A DNA stretch of 26,254 bases from Saccoglossus kowalevskii (taxonomy: Eukaryota > Hemichordata > Enteropneusta > Harrimaniidae), in NCBI RefSeq assembly GCF_000003605.2, contig NW_003144794.1:9446-35699 (forward strand), given 5' to 3'. Position 1 is the first letter of the stretch. The number at the start of each line of letters is the position of its first letter. This document shows, piece by piece, positions 21,001-26,254 of the stretch. The notes beneath the pieces are model-generated. The model did no database searches. It was not told where the DNA came from and was given only the letters and a program-made list of their open reading frames with translations. The position numbers and the translations under genes were made by a program.

Positions 21001-24000
21001 CTGAGATAGCTCCGCTGTGAGCAATACACATTTCATTTAAAGAACTGAAGACATTAGAAAATGAACAATATGTATAGTATCAAAGCAATCGGACTTACAG
21101 TTTTTAACAAGAAGTCGAAAATATCACTTTTTACCAAAAATGACAAAAATATTCACCAAAATTAGAGAATTGAAGATATCATCACAAAATGAACAAATCT
21201 GAAAAAGGTCTACATGTAGTATCTATATATGTAATATCAAAGCAATTGCACTTGCGGTTTTTAACAAGAAGTCGAAAATATCACTTTTTACCAAAAATAT
21301 TCACCAAAATTAGAGAATTGAAGATATCAACATGAAATGAACAAACCTAGGAGAGGTCTACCCAAGGTACATATACACCAAGTGTCAAAGCATTCAGGCT
21401 TGTAGTTTTCAAGAAGAAGTCGAAAAAGTAAAACATTGACACGGACGACGACGGACGACGCCGACGGACAATCACTCATATGATAAGCTCCGCTCGACAA
21501 AGTCGACAGCGTAGCTAAAAATGGAAGGAAGGTGATGATGTATAGGATAGGACTATCAGAAAATAAGCCGAGCTGTCATTGGTTTTTTCTCACGGCGGGA
21601 ATCATCGATAAAATGAGCGGTAGTCTAATTTAACAATAACAATGTGTTCTGCATCTTATTTTGTAATTAATTTATGGCCAATCTCATACACTGATGTAAG
21701 TGAAACAAACTACTGACAAGTGAGACAATTTTATGCACGTTGTATGTCAATGTTATAAAAATGTCATGACTTTTTACGTACATGGGCTTGATGATGTTAC
21801 TGGGCGCGTCTATCGGTGTCCCACCAGGGTGCATCTCACATTTACACATCATATTTTGAACCTTAGTGACTCTGATGTCCACTGAATATGTACTTTTGCA
21901 CATACATTTGTACATGCATGTTGGTTATCAGTGTTGTGTATTACACAGGGACATGTTTAATGTATGTCAGCGCGCATCTTGTTTTTATTCTTTTCAAACC
22001 CATTTGCGTGTTTTCATATGCGGTGTGCAGAGTTACTAACCATTGGTGTAACATGCAATACATTGTTTGAAATCGTTGGTCTTTTTTGTTTATCTTATCC
22101 GCTCCTGTTTGTTTCACAAATTAGTCGTTTGCATATCAATATGTCAGATGCGAGGTCACGCTATCACTTTTGAAACAGATCATTTTGGGGTTTTCATCTG
22201 CCGATTTTACTAAACTAGAGCTCGTCTATTTTAAAATTTGTTTGCAATTTCTTCTTATTTTTTGATTACCCTACATTGTTACAACAGAATTGTGTGTGAA
22301 AGCTACCCACTGGCGTCGATTAACAGGCTCCAAAAACTATTTCTGTGATGATTTTTTTTCAAATTATTAGCGACTTTTAACAAAAACAGTGTATGTTTAG
22401 TGTCATCGGATTAACGCTAAACCACAGTCCCTCTCTTGTTGACGGACTGTGACTAACCACAGCTCTAACATAAATACCTCCATGGTTCAGGCAAATTATT
22501 ATTATTTTCCAACATGTGACCTTCAGTTGGGATTCAGTACGTTACTTTTTAAAACGCGGCGCATGGATACAACTGCCAAGACGCATCCCACTGAACTAAT
22601 AGGAAGCGTAAATCTTTTTTAGTTACTGTGTGTGAATAAACAGCATGTTAGCACAGTAATAATTGTGTAATTTATTTATTTTTTCAGAAAAATAAATATT
22701 TTATATGTGAGCATGCCAAGCTCTAACCTTGACGACTCTAAAATATATATACTAGTTTGTTACTGGGGCTTTCTGTATCCATTTAGATTGAAAGCTGAAA
22801 ACAAGTATGCCAATTGTAGTAATATTACCATATAAATGCAAGAGCAACAAACATGCCATTATTTTCCATCTCCCGTGCGAACGACATAAACAATTGCGAC
22901 CTTCTGATGTTCAAGGCAGAACTTACAATTAGTGCTAAGCGGATGTCAAATAAAAAATACCTTTTCGAGACACCATTTAATAATTCGACAGGGATTTTTA
23001 ATTTGAAAACTTCTTGCATAATTTCTGTGACATTAGGTGCCGACCATGTGGTTACATTGATCTCTGACTGAACTGTGAAGAAAACGTACATCATGCCTAC
23101 GTGATGCCACCACGTAATTTAAATGAACAATTTTACTTTGTCGTGGCATTTTACCTCTTTAAACGTCGCAAATGCCTTGAGTATAATTATAGTGAGTTAT
23201 AGTTGGAATTTAGGCGAGTAAAAAGGTTTGTGACGATCATTATCTTGTGTAATGAGACCAGTTTTACAAGATCGGGGTAGGGTGATTCGGTGTAACCTTT
23301 GTTATCTTACGGTGAACATTGGTCGGTTCACGCATCAAATTCAGACTAGCATATCGTCGATTACATATTAGGAAATAGGGATGCGATTGAGTTGTACACA
23401 AGACAAGACAAGTAGAACAAGACAGGGTAACAGTAACCGTTTCCAACTCACAAATCAACAAATATACAAATATTTCAATCATTCAATGTTTAATTTACCA
23501 CTGGCCACGCTATTTGCAACACATTATGCAATTTATCCATTATTTAATCTACATTCATAAACAATGTAAGAGAACTGAAACTATGTTTTCTGTTGTAGTG
23601 AAAAAAACATCGGTCGCGCCCGTGATCACGCAGAGTATAATAATGTGCGCCGTATGTGACTAATCATGCCGAGCTCGACCTTGGGAAATTGGGACCTAGT
23701 GTGCATTGTACTGTATACAGGTAAAGGTAAATGTGTAGTTTTTAAGATCCTGAATGTACATGTAAATTAACAAGTCTTTGCTTTGATTTAGCTATTTTAT
23801 ATTGCATACTTCATGTATCGTTGGTTACAATTTATTGCATTTGAGTTCATTTTCAAAAACCCATTCCTGTTATTTCCTTATTCAGGTTGAGTGACAAAGA
23901 CTATGGATTTAATTTGCAATGCATACTGATTTGCTGTCCTTCCAACTAATGTATCCTGTGCCATCTACACCATCACAATAGATGCATAAATATAATATTC

Positions 24001-25003
24001 TTTGTCAATGTGACTGAGCTGATCCTAGTGTGTATTTTTAAATGAGGCTTCTGCACATGTAACAGAGTTCATATTTTTTCACCAATTACTGTGGAATATT
24101 TTATTTTCGGTGGAATTAATTTTCGCTGAAATAGCTTTTTGGGCGTTTTGTGTGGAACTTATTTTCACTGATTTTTGATGAGTTTAATGTGAAATATGGG
24201 AAAAAAAGTATATTCGCTGGATTTTATTTTCACGGAATCATCCCTTCAGCGAAAATAAATTCCAAGCGAAAATAAAGTATTCTACAGTATACCGTGTTCT
24301 AGGACATTTATGTGCACAAAAGAACCACTAAATCTTGCAATATGCACAAGTTGATGAAAACCAGTACATGTGGGGCAAATATGAGGCTAATCTTGGGGTA
24401 GCAATGTTCAAAGAAGCTTGGGGGGTCCATTCTCAGGAAATTTGTGTCACTTTGGGTGCCCACATCCAAATTTTAATCTACAATCCCACAGACTTTAGTT
24501 ATTGTGAATAATATATATAATTCTTTTGAAAACAATGACCACAGATATGCCATATCAACACAACCTTAACAGCATCAAGCATTCTAGCCAAGTTGACTAA
24601 ACCACTGACAAATGCTGACCGGCATCAGTCACTATTAAAGCCGGTGTCACAGAAGAACTCTGAATATATAGATCACTGGGAATACGCCTAAGACCAATAA
24701 ACACCCGAATATTTTTTGTTGTGCAGTCGATTCATGCGAGCCCAAAAAATATAATAATTTTACTTGTAGCAGACCACAAGACAAAACTGTACGTGCACGT
24801 TCACAGCCGTGGTCCGCCATTTTGAAATTAGTCGAGAGAAGTTAATCGGAATATGTCGAAACTATAGAAATTGTGAAGTATAGTTTTCATTTCACATTGA
24901 ACCATAATTATAGAAGTAAACGATAACACTCGTGGGTATTTTTAACGTAATAAACTTACCCTTGCGGCACAAAAACAGCACTCTTTATAACTAAGGCAGC
25001 CAT
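5983..25003 (-). CDS. ATP5F1C: ATP synthase F1 subunit gamma, spliced, 3' part outside the window
   Basis: This gene encodes the central rotor shaft of mitochondrial F1Fo ATP synthase, which couples proton flow in Fo to ATP synthesis in the alpha3beta3 head. Six exons are visible: 25003-24960, 16829-16795, 16681-16550, 8195-7994, 6302-6159 and 6047-5983, 622 coding bases in all. Every intron has GT/AG ends and phases join as 2,1,1,2,2,1. The product starts with a short presequence, then ATLKE as in animal gamma subunits. Next come the conserved N-terminal helix ([28 protein letters not shown]), the Rossmann-like core ([19 protein letters not shown]) and [12 protein letters not shown]. The C-terminal helix (family motif around MTAMDNASKNA) is absent, so more exons should lie left of position 1. 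No stop or frameshift is seen, and the gene looks functional. Introns 1 and 3 each exceed 8 kb and are filled with mobile elements. Confidence 0.95.
6159..6302 (-). CDS. ATP5F1C: ATP5F1C exon 5: second half of the core domain
   Basis: This 144-base exon has acceptor TATCCACAG and donor GTAAGT. Residues include [20 protein letters not shown] and [13 protein letters not shown], which align with the GRKPPTFGD...SGYEFDEG...FNKF region of vertebrate gamma. It joins exon 4 through a split arginine codon and exon 6 through a split lysine codon. Confidence 0.93.
6569..6800. repeat. Dispersed repeat family A, copy 1
   Basis: The stretch resembles 14946-15137 in the same orientation. Shared blocks include a sequence near CAATCGGCCATGCT, a TATTACTC(A/G)(A/G)TAGTGATTAT block and TGTTGAATT. 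Similarity is diverged, so both copies are old. Confidence 0.55.
6842..7352. repeat. Tandem duplication, units of 277 and about 234 bp
   Basis: Unit 1 (6842-7118) and unit 2 (7119-7352) both begin GGACATGTATCCTAACATGT. They share AACAAGATGGCTGCCAGTCG and GTCCCACATAAAGTACTAG with few changes. Both end in a GGATGGAC-type stretch, which is longer in unit 1. The minus-strand open frames here repeat the same peptide (LVLYVGHMH) only because the DNA is duplicated. It is likely part of an interspersed element. Confidence 0.8.
7353..7993. other. Intronic stretch, nothing recognised
   Basis: A+T-rich DNA between the tandem duplication and exon 4. No repeat pair, RNA gene or coding frame with family resemblance was seen. 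Confidence 0.55.
7994..8195 (-). CDS. ATP5F1C: ATP5F1C exon 4: Rossmann-like core
   Basis: This 202-base exon starts after a TTTCAG acceptor and ends at donor GTTGGT. It encodes AFYNRAEI, then [20 protein letters not shown], the signature start of the gamma alpha/beta core domain, and [14 protein letters not shown]. The SSDRGLCG block is nearly invariant in mitochondrial and bacterial gamma subunits. The frame is phase 1 in and phase 2 out, matching exons 3 and 5. Confidence 0.95.
8607..8809. mobile_element. MITE copy A, Tc1/mariner-like ends
   Basis: This stretch of about 200 bp aligns end to end with 24089-24287. Its ends are inverted (CTGTCAAATATTTT against reverse-complement CTGTAAAATACTTTATTTTC). 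The left flank is TA, while the right flank has decayed to TG. The interior is made of inverted TTTTCACTG/CAGTGAAAA blocks that would fold into hairpins. No coding capacity is present. Confidence 0.75.
8810..9364. other. Intron 3 stretch with a perfect hairpin
   Basis: No gene is seen. CATGGTTAC (8835-8843) and GTAACCATG (8851-8859) form a 9-bp perfect stem with a 7-base loop. TTTCTGCC occurs just outside both arms. A 26-codon plus-strand frame at 9008-9088 begins in a good start context but resembles nothing known. Confidence 0.5.
9365..9413. promoter_or_regulatory. Duplicated palindrome with octamer-like ATTTGCAT cores
   Basis: Two adjacent units, each near CTAATTTGCATANAATTAGC, read almost the same on both strands. 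Each holds ATTTGCAT, the POU/octamer core, and ATTAG, a homeodomain-type core. Regulatory use is an inference from the motifs. The units could also be the tip of a decayed palindromic repeat. Confidence 0.3.
9414..10740. other. Intron 3 stretch; contains a short degenerate G-rich repeat
   Basis: No gene is seen. At 10195-10270 a motif close to GAGGGGCGC recurs about four times at roughly 20-25 base spacing in purine-rich DNA, resembling a decayed minisatellite. Plus-strand open frames at 10020-10253 and 10533-10715 show no family resemblance. Confidence 0.45.
10741..10885. repeat. Dispersed repeat family B, copy 1
   Basis: It matches 15298-15440 in the same orientation. Shared blocks are GATAAACTGA, AAGCTTTACCCATTCA, CCACAATAAACATA and TTGAATAGGCG(T/C)CAATGAC. 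The flanking DNA does not match. Confidence 0.65.
10886..11896. other. Intron 3 stretch with a run of 15 C
   Basis: No gene is seen. A homopolymer of 15 cytosines occupies 11162-11176 and is a likely assembly or replication weak point. Confidence 0.5.
11897..12002. repeat. Left arm of a 1.36 kb inverted-repeat-bounded segment
   Basis: CTATCACCGGTCTGGAAACG and the bases around it reappear as the reverse complement within 13155-13255. Weaker matches extend to both sides, for example CTAACGCTTGTAACGG against CTAACCCTTGTAACGG. Confidence 0.7.
12836..13030 (-). pseudogene. Unassigned acidic reading frame inside the inverted-repeat segment
   Basis: About 64 codons are open on the minus strand between a stop at 13033 and TAA at 12838-12836. 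There is no in-frame start, so it would have to be an internal or terminal exon. The text includes [32 protein letters not shown] and [14 protein letters not shown]. It is strongly acidic and then polar, which is unlike a random frame in A+T-rich DNA. I do not recognise a family. It sits between the inverted arms at 11897-12002 and 13155-13255 and may be a leftover of a transposon gene. Coding status is uncertain. Confidence 0.3.
13155..13255. repeat. Right arm of the inverted-repeat-bounded segment
   Basis: Its reverse complement matches 11897-12002, with the best block CACAGTCC(T/C)TCTATCACC. The two arms enclose 12003-13154 and look like diverged terminal repeats of a DNA transposon, but no target duplication was found. 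Confidence 0.7.
13256..13543. other. Intron 3 stretch with repeated GGCTCGAGCC palindromes
   Basis: The palindrome GGCTCGAGCC occurs at 13294-13303 and 13341-13350, with related GAGCC words between. No gene is seen. Confidence 0.45.
14946..15137. repeat. Dispersed repeat family A, copy 2
   Basis: It is the diverged counterpart of 6569-6800 and lies inside the candidate TTAA-flanked element. It may be a piece of that family rather than an independent insertion. Confidence 0.55.
15298..15440. repeat. Dispersed repeat family B, copy 2
   Basis: It is the counterpart of 10741-10885, also inside the candidate TTAA-flanked element. The two families occurring together here suggests that both derive from one larger repeat. 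Confidence 0.65.
16049..16422. repeat. Core-monomer repeat, short copy
   Basis: It starts near CTGTCGGCTGAGATA and ends near GTCGACAGCGAAGCTAAAA. It has one full core monomer from about 16140 plus a partial one from about 16299, each beginning AGTA(A/T)CAAAGCA. It aligns with 20985-21519 but has one fewer core unit. Confidence 0.8.
16550..16681 (-). CDS. ATP5F1C: ATP5F1C exon 3: conserved N-terminal helix
   Basis: This 132-base exon has acceptor TTTTTCAG and donor GTATGT. It encodes the highly conserved N-terminal coiled-coil helix that runs inside the alpha3beta3 barrel, including the [13 protein letters not shown] block and [17 protein letters not shown]. The intron on its 5' side is only about 110 bases (16682-16794). 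The intron on its 3' side is about 8.35 kb and full of repeats. Confidence 0.95.
16795..16829 (-). CDS. ATP5F1C: ATP5F1C exon 2: end of presequence and mature N-terminus
   Basis: This 35-base exon lies between a TTTTTAG acceptor and a GTAAGT donor. It completes a glycine codon from exon 1 and encodes [11 protein letters not shown]. In vertebrate gamma the mature protein begins at the alanine of a matching MATLK segment after an RN pair, so processing is predicted after the methionine here. An in-frame ATG at the RNM position is a possible internal start, but exon 1 supplies a better presequence. Confidence 0.9.
16915..17670. repeat. 0.75 kb repeat, forward copy
   Basis: Several blocks match the reverse complement of 23095-23722: GTACAATG near 16919, CCCAAGGTCGAGCT at 17039-17052, GATCACAGGCGCGACCG near 17097-17113, AATCGTCACAAAC near 17536, and AGGTAAAATGCTACGACAAAG near 17602. 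About 85 bp at 16943-17030, made of CTCGCCA/TGGCGAG inverted words, is extra in this copy. The 154-codon plus-strand frame at 16965-17429 lies wholly in it and is not recognised. Confidence 0.7.
17694..19870 (-). mobile_element. 5'-truncated LINE, CR1/Jockey-like group
   Basis: A non-LTR retrotransposon on the minus strand with a reverse transcriptase and C-terminal tail but no endonuclease domain, so it is truncated at the 5' end as is usual for this class. It ends at 17698-17711 in a TAAA-type tandem tail (TTTA repeats on the plus strand). Clade is inferred from the [20 protein letters not shown] block and the tailless-poly(A) end; a precise clade is not claimed. It lies in intron 1 of ATP5F1C, in the gene's sense orientation. 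No clear target duplication was found. Confidence 0.85.
17799..19841 (-). pseudogene. LINE reverse transcriptase, frameshifted
   Basis: From 19841 to 18975 the frame covers the linker before the reverse transcriptase ([20 protein letters not shown]) and the first RT motifs ([32 protein letters not shown]). A short insertion around 18975-18985 shifts the frame. From 18982 to 18218 the domain continues with [12 protein letters not shown] (motif A) and [16 protein letters not shown] (motif B), then YANDQTLL at the motif C site, where YADD is expected. The C-terminal tail ([20 protein letters not shown], then a further shift to 18122-17799 with ALWN-like [18 protein letters not shown]) is typical of this LINE group. 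The D-to-N change at the catalytic site and two frameshifts make it inactive. Confidence 0.88.
19871..20984. other. Intron 1 stretch, nothing recognised
   Basis: A+T-rich DNA right of the LINE. No repeat partner within the window, no RNA gene and no coding frame with family resemblance was seen. Confidence 0.5.
20985..21519. repeat. Core-monomer repeat, long copy with extra unit
   Basis: It has the same ends as 16049-16422 (CTATCGGCTGAGATAGCTCC at the left, GTCGACAGCGTAGCTAAAA at the right). It carries core monomers from about 21070, 21231 and (partial) 21379, each about 150-160 bp. A short GAC-rich microsatellite (around 21442-21465) precedes the right end. TAGCTCCGCTGT near the left end is inverted as TAGCTACGCTGT at the right end. 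The layout resembles pearl/HINE-type non-autonomous elements of bivalves and other invertebrates, but this is by analogy only. Confidence 0.75.
21520..23094. other. Intron 1 stretch with a small hairpin
   Basis: CACAGTCC (22423-22430) and GGACTGTG (22444-22451) form an 8-bp stem. The minus-strand frame 23094-22825 (89 codons) is open but not recognised, and it is antiparallel to another open frame, as happens by chance. No gene is supported. Confidence 0.45.
23095..23722. repeat. 0.6 kb repeat, inverted copy
   Basis: This is the reverse-orientation counterpart of 16915-17670. It ends at the low side with a small palindrome, CTACGTGATGCCACCACGTAA (23096-23116 approximately). A middle part (roughly 23300-23590) matches only weakly. 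Confidence 0.7.
24089..24287. mobile_element. MITE copy B, TA-flanked
   Basis: It is in the same orientation as copy A at 8607-8809 and better preserved. The inverted ends are CTGTGGAATATTTTATTTTC and reverse-complement CTGTAGAATACTTTATTTTC. TA flanks it at 24087-24088 and 24288-24289. A TA duplication suggests mobilisation by a Tc1/mariner-type transposase, which is not encoded in the window. Confidence 0.8.
24290..24953. other. Intron 1, 5' end; nothing recognised
   Basis: The stretch runs from MITE copy B to the exon 1 donor. No repeat pair or coding frame of note was found. Confidence 0.5.
24960..25003 (-). CDS. ATP5F1C: ATP5F1C exon 1: start codon and mitochondrial presequence
   Basis: The exon reads [14 protein letters not shown] plus two bases of the next codon. 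It is followed by the strong donor GTAAGT at 24959-24954. The ATG at 25003-25001 sits in a good context (A at -3, G at +4). The peptide is short, hydrophobic and free of acidic residues, as expected of a matrix-targeting presequence that continues into exon 2 (ISTRN). The exact transcription start is not visible. The start codon is supported because the frame joins exon 2 in phase and gives a presequence of about the size seen in other animal gamma subunits. Confidence 0.88.
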
Positions 25004-25009
25004 CTTGCC

Positions 25010-25180
25010 GGAGAACAGATAGGACAAGGCAGAGCATGCGCAGTGAGCTCACTTGGCCTCGCTTTCATAAAATGTAAGCTGCAGCATAGACCTTCTCATT
25101 CTCTACCATCGGCCCCACGGACCTCTGTAACCACAACTTGTGCGCACAGTCACTGCGCATCTTCCTCCGCGCACTGAACC
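25010..25180 (-). promoter_or_regulatory. Likely ATP5F1C promoter with NRF-1-like and YY1-like motifs
   Basis: Just upstream of the start codon the DNA is less A+T-rich. It contains GCATGCGCA at 25034-25042 and further TGCGCA/GCGCAC cores at 25141-25147, 25154-25160 and 25169-25174, resembling NRF-1 sites. An AAGATGGC core (24995-25009, minus strand) overlaps the start codon and resembles a YY1 site. Both factors are known regulators of nuclear genes for oxidative phosphorylation in animals. No clear TATA box is seen. Function is inferred from motif and position only. Confidence 0.5.
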
Positions 25181-26254
25181 CTGAACTACATTTACATAAA
25201 CACAGAAATGCAAACAAGCGGAGGCACGATCGTCATTCACTGTTTTAGTTTTTCGACTGCTGGATTATCATTTTATATCAAGCTCGGAAGCCGTAAAGCT
25301 ATTATTTATTCACCCACGGTTACTAAAAACCGTGATTCACCGACCACCACTAGTAATTTGTTTTCCTTGTATAAAATTTTTATTATATAAGTGGGCATTC
25401 CATAACCACAGAACAGTGAGCAGAAAAACAACGGTGACGATTAATATTTTACTACACTAGCAACCGATGATAAACCTCAGACAACAAATAAATGTATTAG
25501 TTATCTAAGGATAAACACACACAATTTACGGCTTGTTCCCTGAATAGTCTCTGTGGTGAATAAACAATTTTTAGAACAATTCCATAGAGCGCAATGTTAA
25601 GCAAAAATTGCATTTTTCAACATTTTTAAAACCAAGGTTTTTAAAAAAATTCAGGAAAACAAAAAGTACCCCTCATTAACAATATATATTTTTTTCAGCC
25701 TATGTCACCAGCCTACAATTTGACATATGGCATAATATCTCTGCCATAGGAATCTATGGTAAAAGCACTATAATACTGCCAAAATAGCCACTATCCACTA
25801 AAATACAACCATGATTTTCTTGAAAATTAACCTGGTGACCCCCAACTTTTTTTAAGTCAATATATTGCCTAGAAGTACAATTTATTAAAAAATAGATAAA
25901 TTCTGCGTATATGAGTAGACTTCTACCTTGAGCGTTGGGAGGGTCAAGGTTTACCCTTGAACAAGTGCCTACATTTGGACAACAGTAGTATTTCAAATCA
26001 TTTGTTTGTTAGACTTTCATAATTTTATTTTTATAGTGTATACATGTAATAGAATCCCATTATAAAATTATATGTATACATGTATATCACAAGAATGTTT
26101 GCTATACATATATAATATGTATATATACGTCCATTATCCATTCAATAATAAATTAATAATACCACACATTTGCATCAATCAATGTGCCTTTACTTTATAA
26201 TCAGATTAGCATTAACTTATGAACATGTTAGTATTCCAATTAATACAACAATTT
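25181..26254. other. Upstream flank of ATP5F1C, A+T-rich
   Basis: No divergent gene is supported. The 60-codon plus-strand frame at 25208-25390 resembles nothing known. From about 26036 to 26130 the DNA is a degenerate TATACATGTA/ATATGTATA alternation, which is microsatellite-like. Confidence 0.5.

Noticed and set aside
22825-23094. Minus-strand frame of 89 codons with a plausible protein-like text
   Set aside because: A comparable frame is open on the opposite strand, no splice context was convincing, and no family was recognised.
25208-25390. Plus-strand 60-codon frame upstream of ATP5F1C, as a divergent gene
   Set aside because: It has no recognised domain, an A+T-rich low-complexity end and no supporting exon.
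1-26254. tRNA, rRNA, CRISPR or bacterial operon features
   Set aside because: No tRNA box A/B pair, rRNA-like sequence, spaced short repeats or ribosome-binding-site gene chains were seen. The host gene has spliceosomal introns.

Overview
The window is nuclear DNA from an animal. One host gene is identifiable: ATP5F1C, the gamma subunit of mitochondrial F1Fo ATP synthase. It lies on the minus strand as six small exons with canonical GT/AG sites between 25003 and 5983. Codon phases match across every junction, and together the exons read as one continuous protein from the mitochondrial presequence through the middle of the subunit. The last exons, which encode the C-terminal helix, are not in the window. 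Long introns, A+T-rich DNA and a mixture of DIRS, LINE, THAP/TTAA and MITE-like repeats suggest a marine invertebrate (lophotrochozoan, hemichordate or similar). The phylum cannot be fixed from the sequence alone.

Layout from left to right. Positions 8-5060 are a decayed DIRS-type retrotransposon on the minus strand, bounded by inverted terminal repeats and visibly richer in G+C than its surroundings. It carries recognisable tyrosine recombinase, RNase H and reverse transcriptase remnants and a possible gag remnant. A 503-bp element with a broken THAP zinc-finger reading frame has inserted into its reverse transcriptase, with TTAA duplicated on each side, as in Kolobok transposons. Positions 5061-8195 hold gamma exons 6, 5 and 4 plus a tandem duplication. 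Positions 8196-16549 are a very long intron with a Tc1/mariner-like MITE, paired octamer-like palindromes, an inverted-repeat-bounded segment (11897-13255) and a candidate TTAA-flanked element (13544-16043).

Exons 3 and 2 lie at 16550-16829, between two direct copies of a repeat whose 150-bp core varies in copy number (16049-16422 and 20985-21519). Intron 1 (16830-24959) contains a 5'-truncated LINE (17694-19870), two copies of a 0.6-0.75 kb repeat in opposite orientation (16915-17670 and 23095-23722) and a second copy of the MITE. Exon 1 is at 24960-25003. Just upstream are motifs resembling NRF-1 and YY1 sites, which are common in promoters of nuclear genes for mitochondrial proteins. The rest, to 26254, is A+T-rich flank with no recognised gene.

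No bacterial-type system, CRISPR array, rRNA or tRNA was found. The most informative structure is the nesting: a THAP/TTAA DNA transposon inside a DIRS retrotransposon, apparently inside an intron of an essential respiratory gene. All boundaries were read by eye and none was confirmed by alignment.
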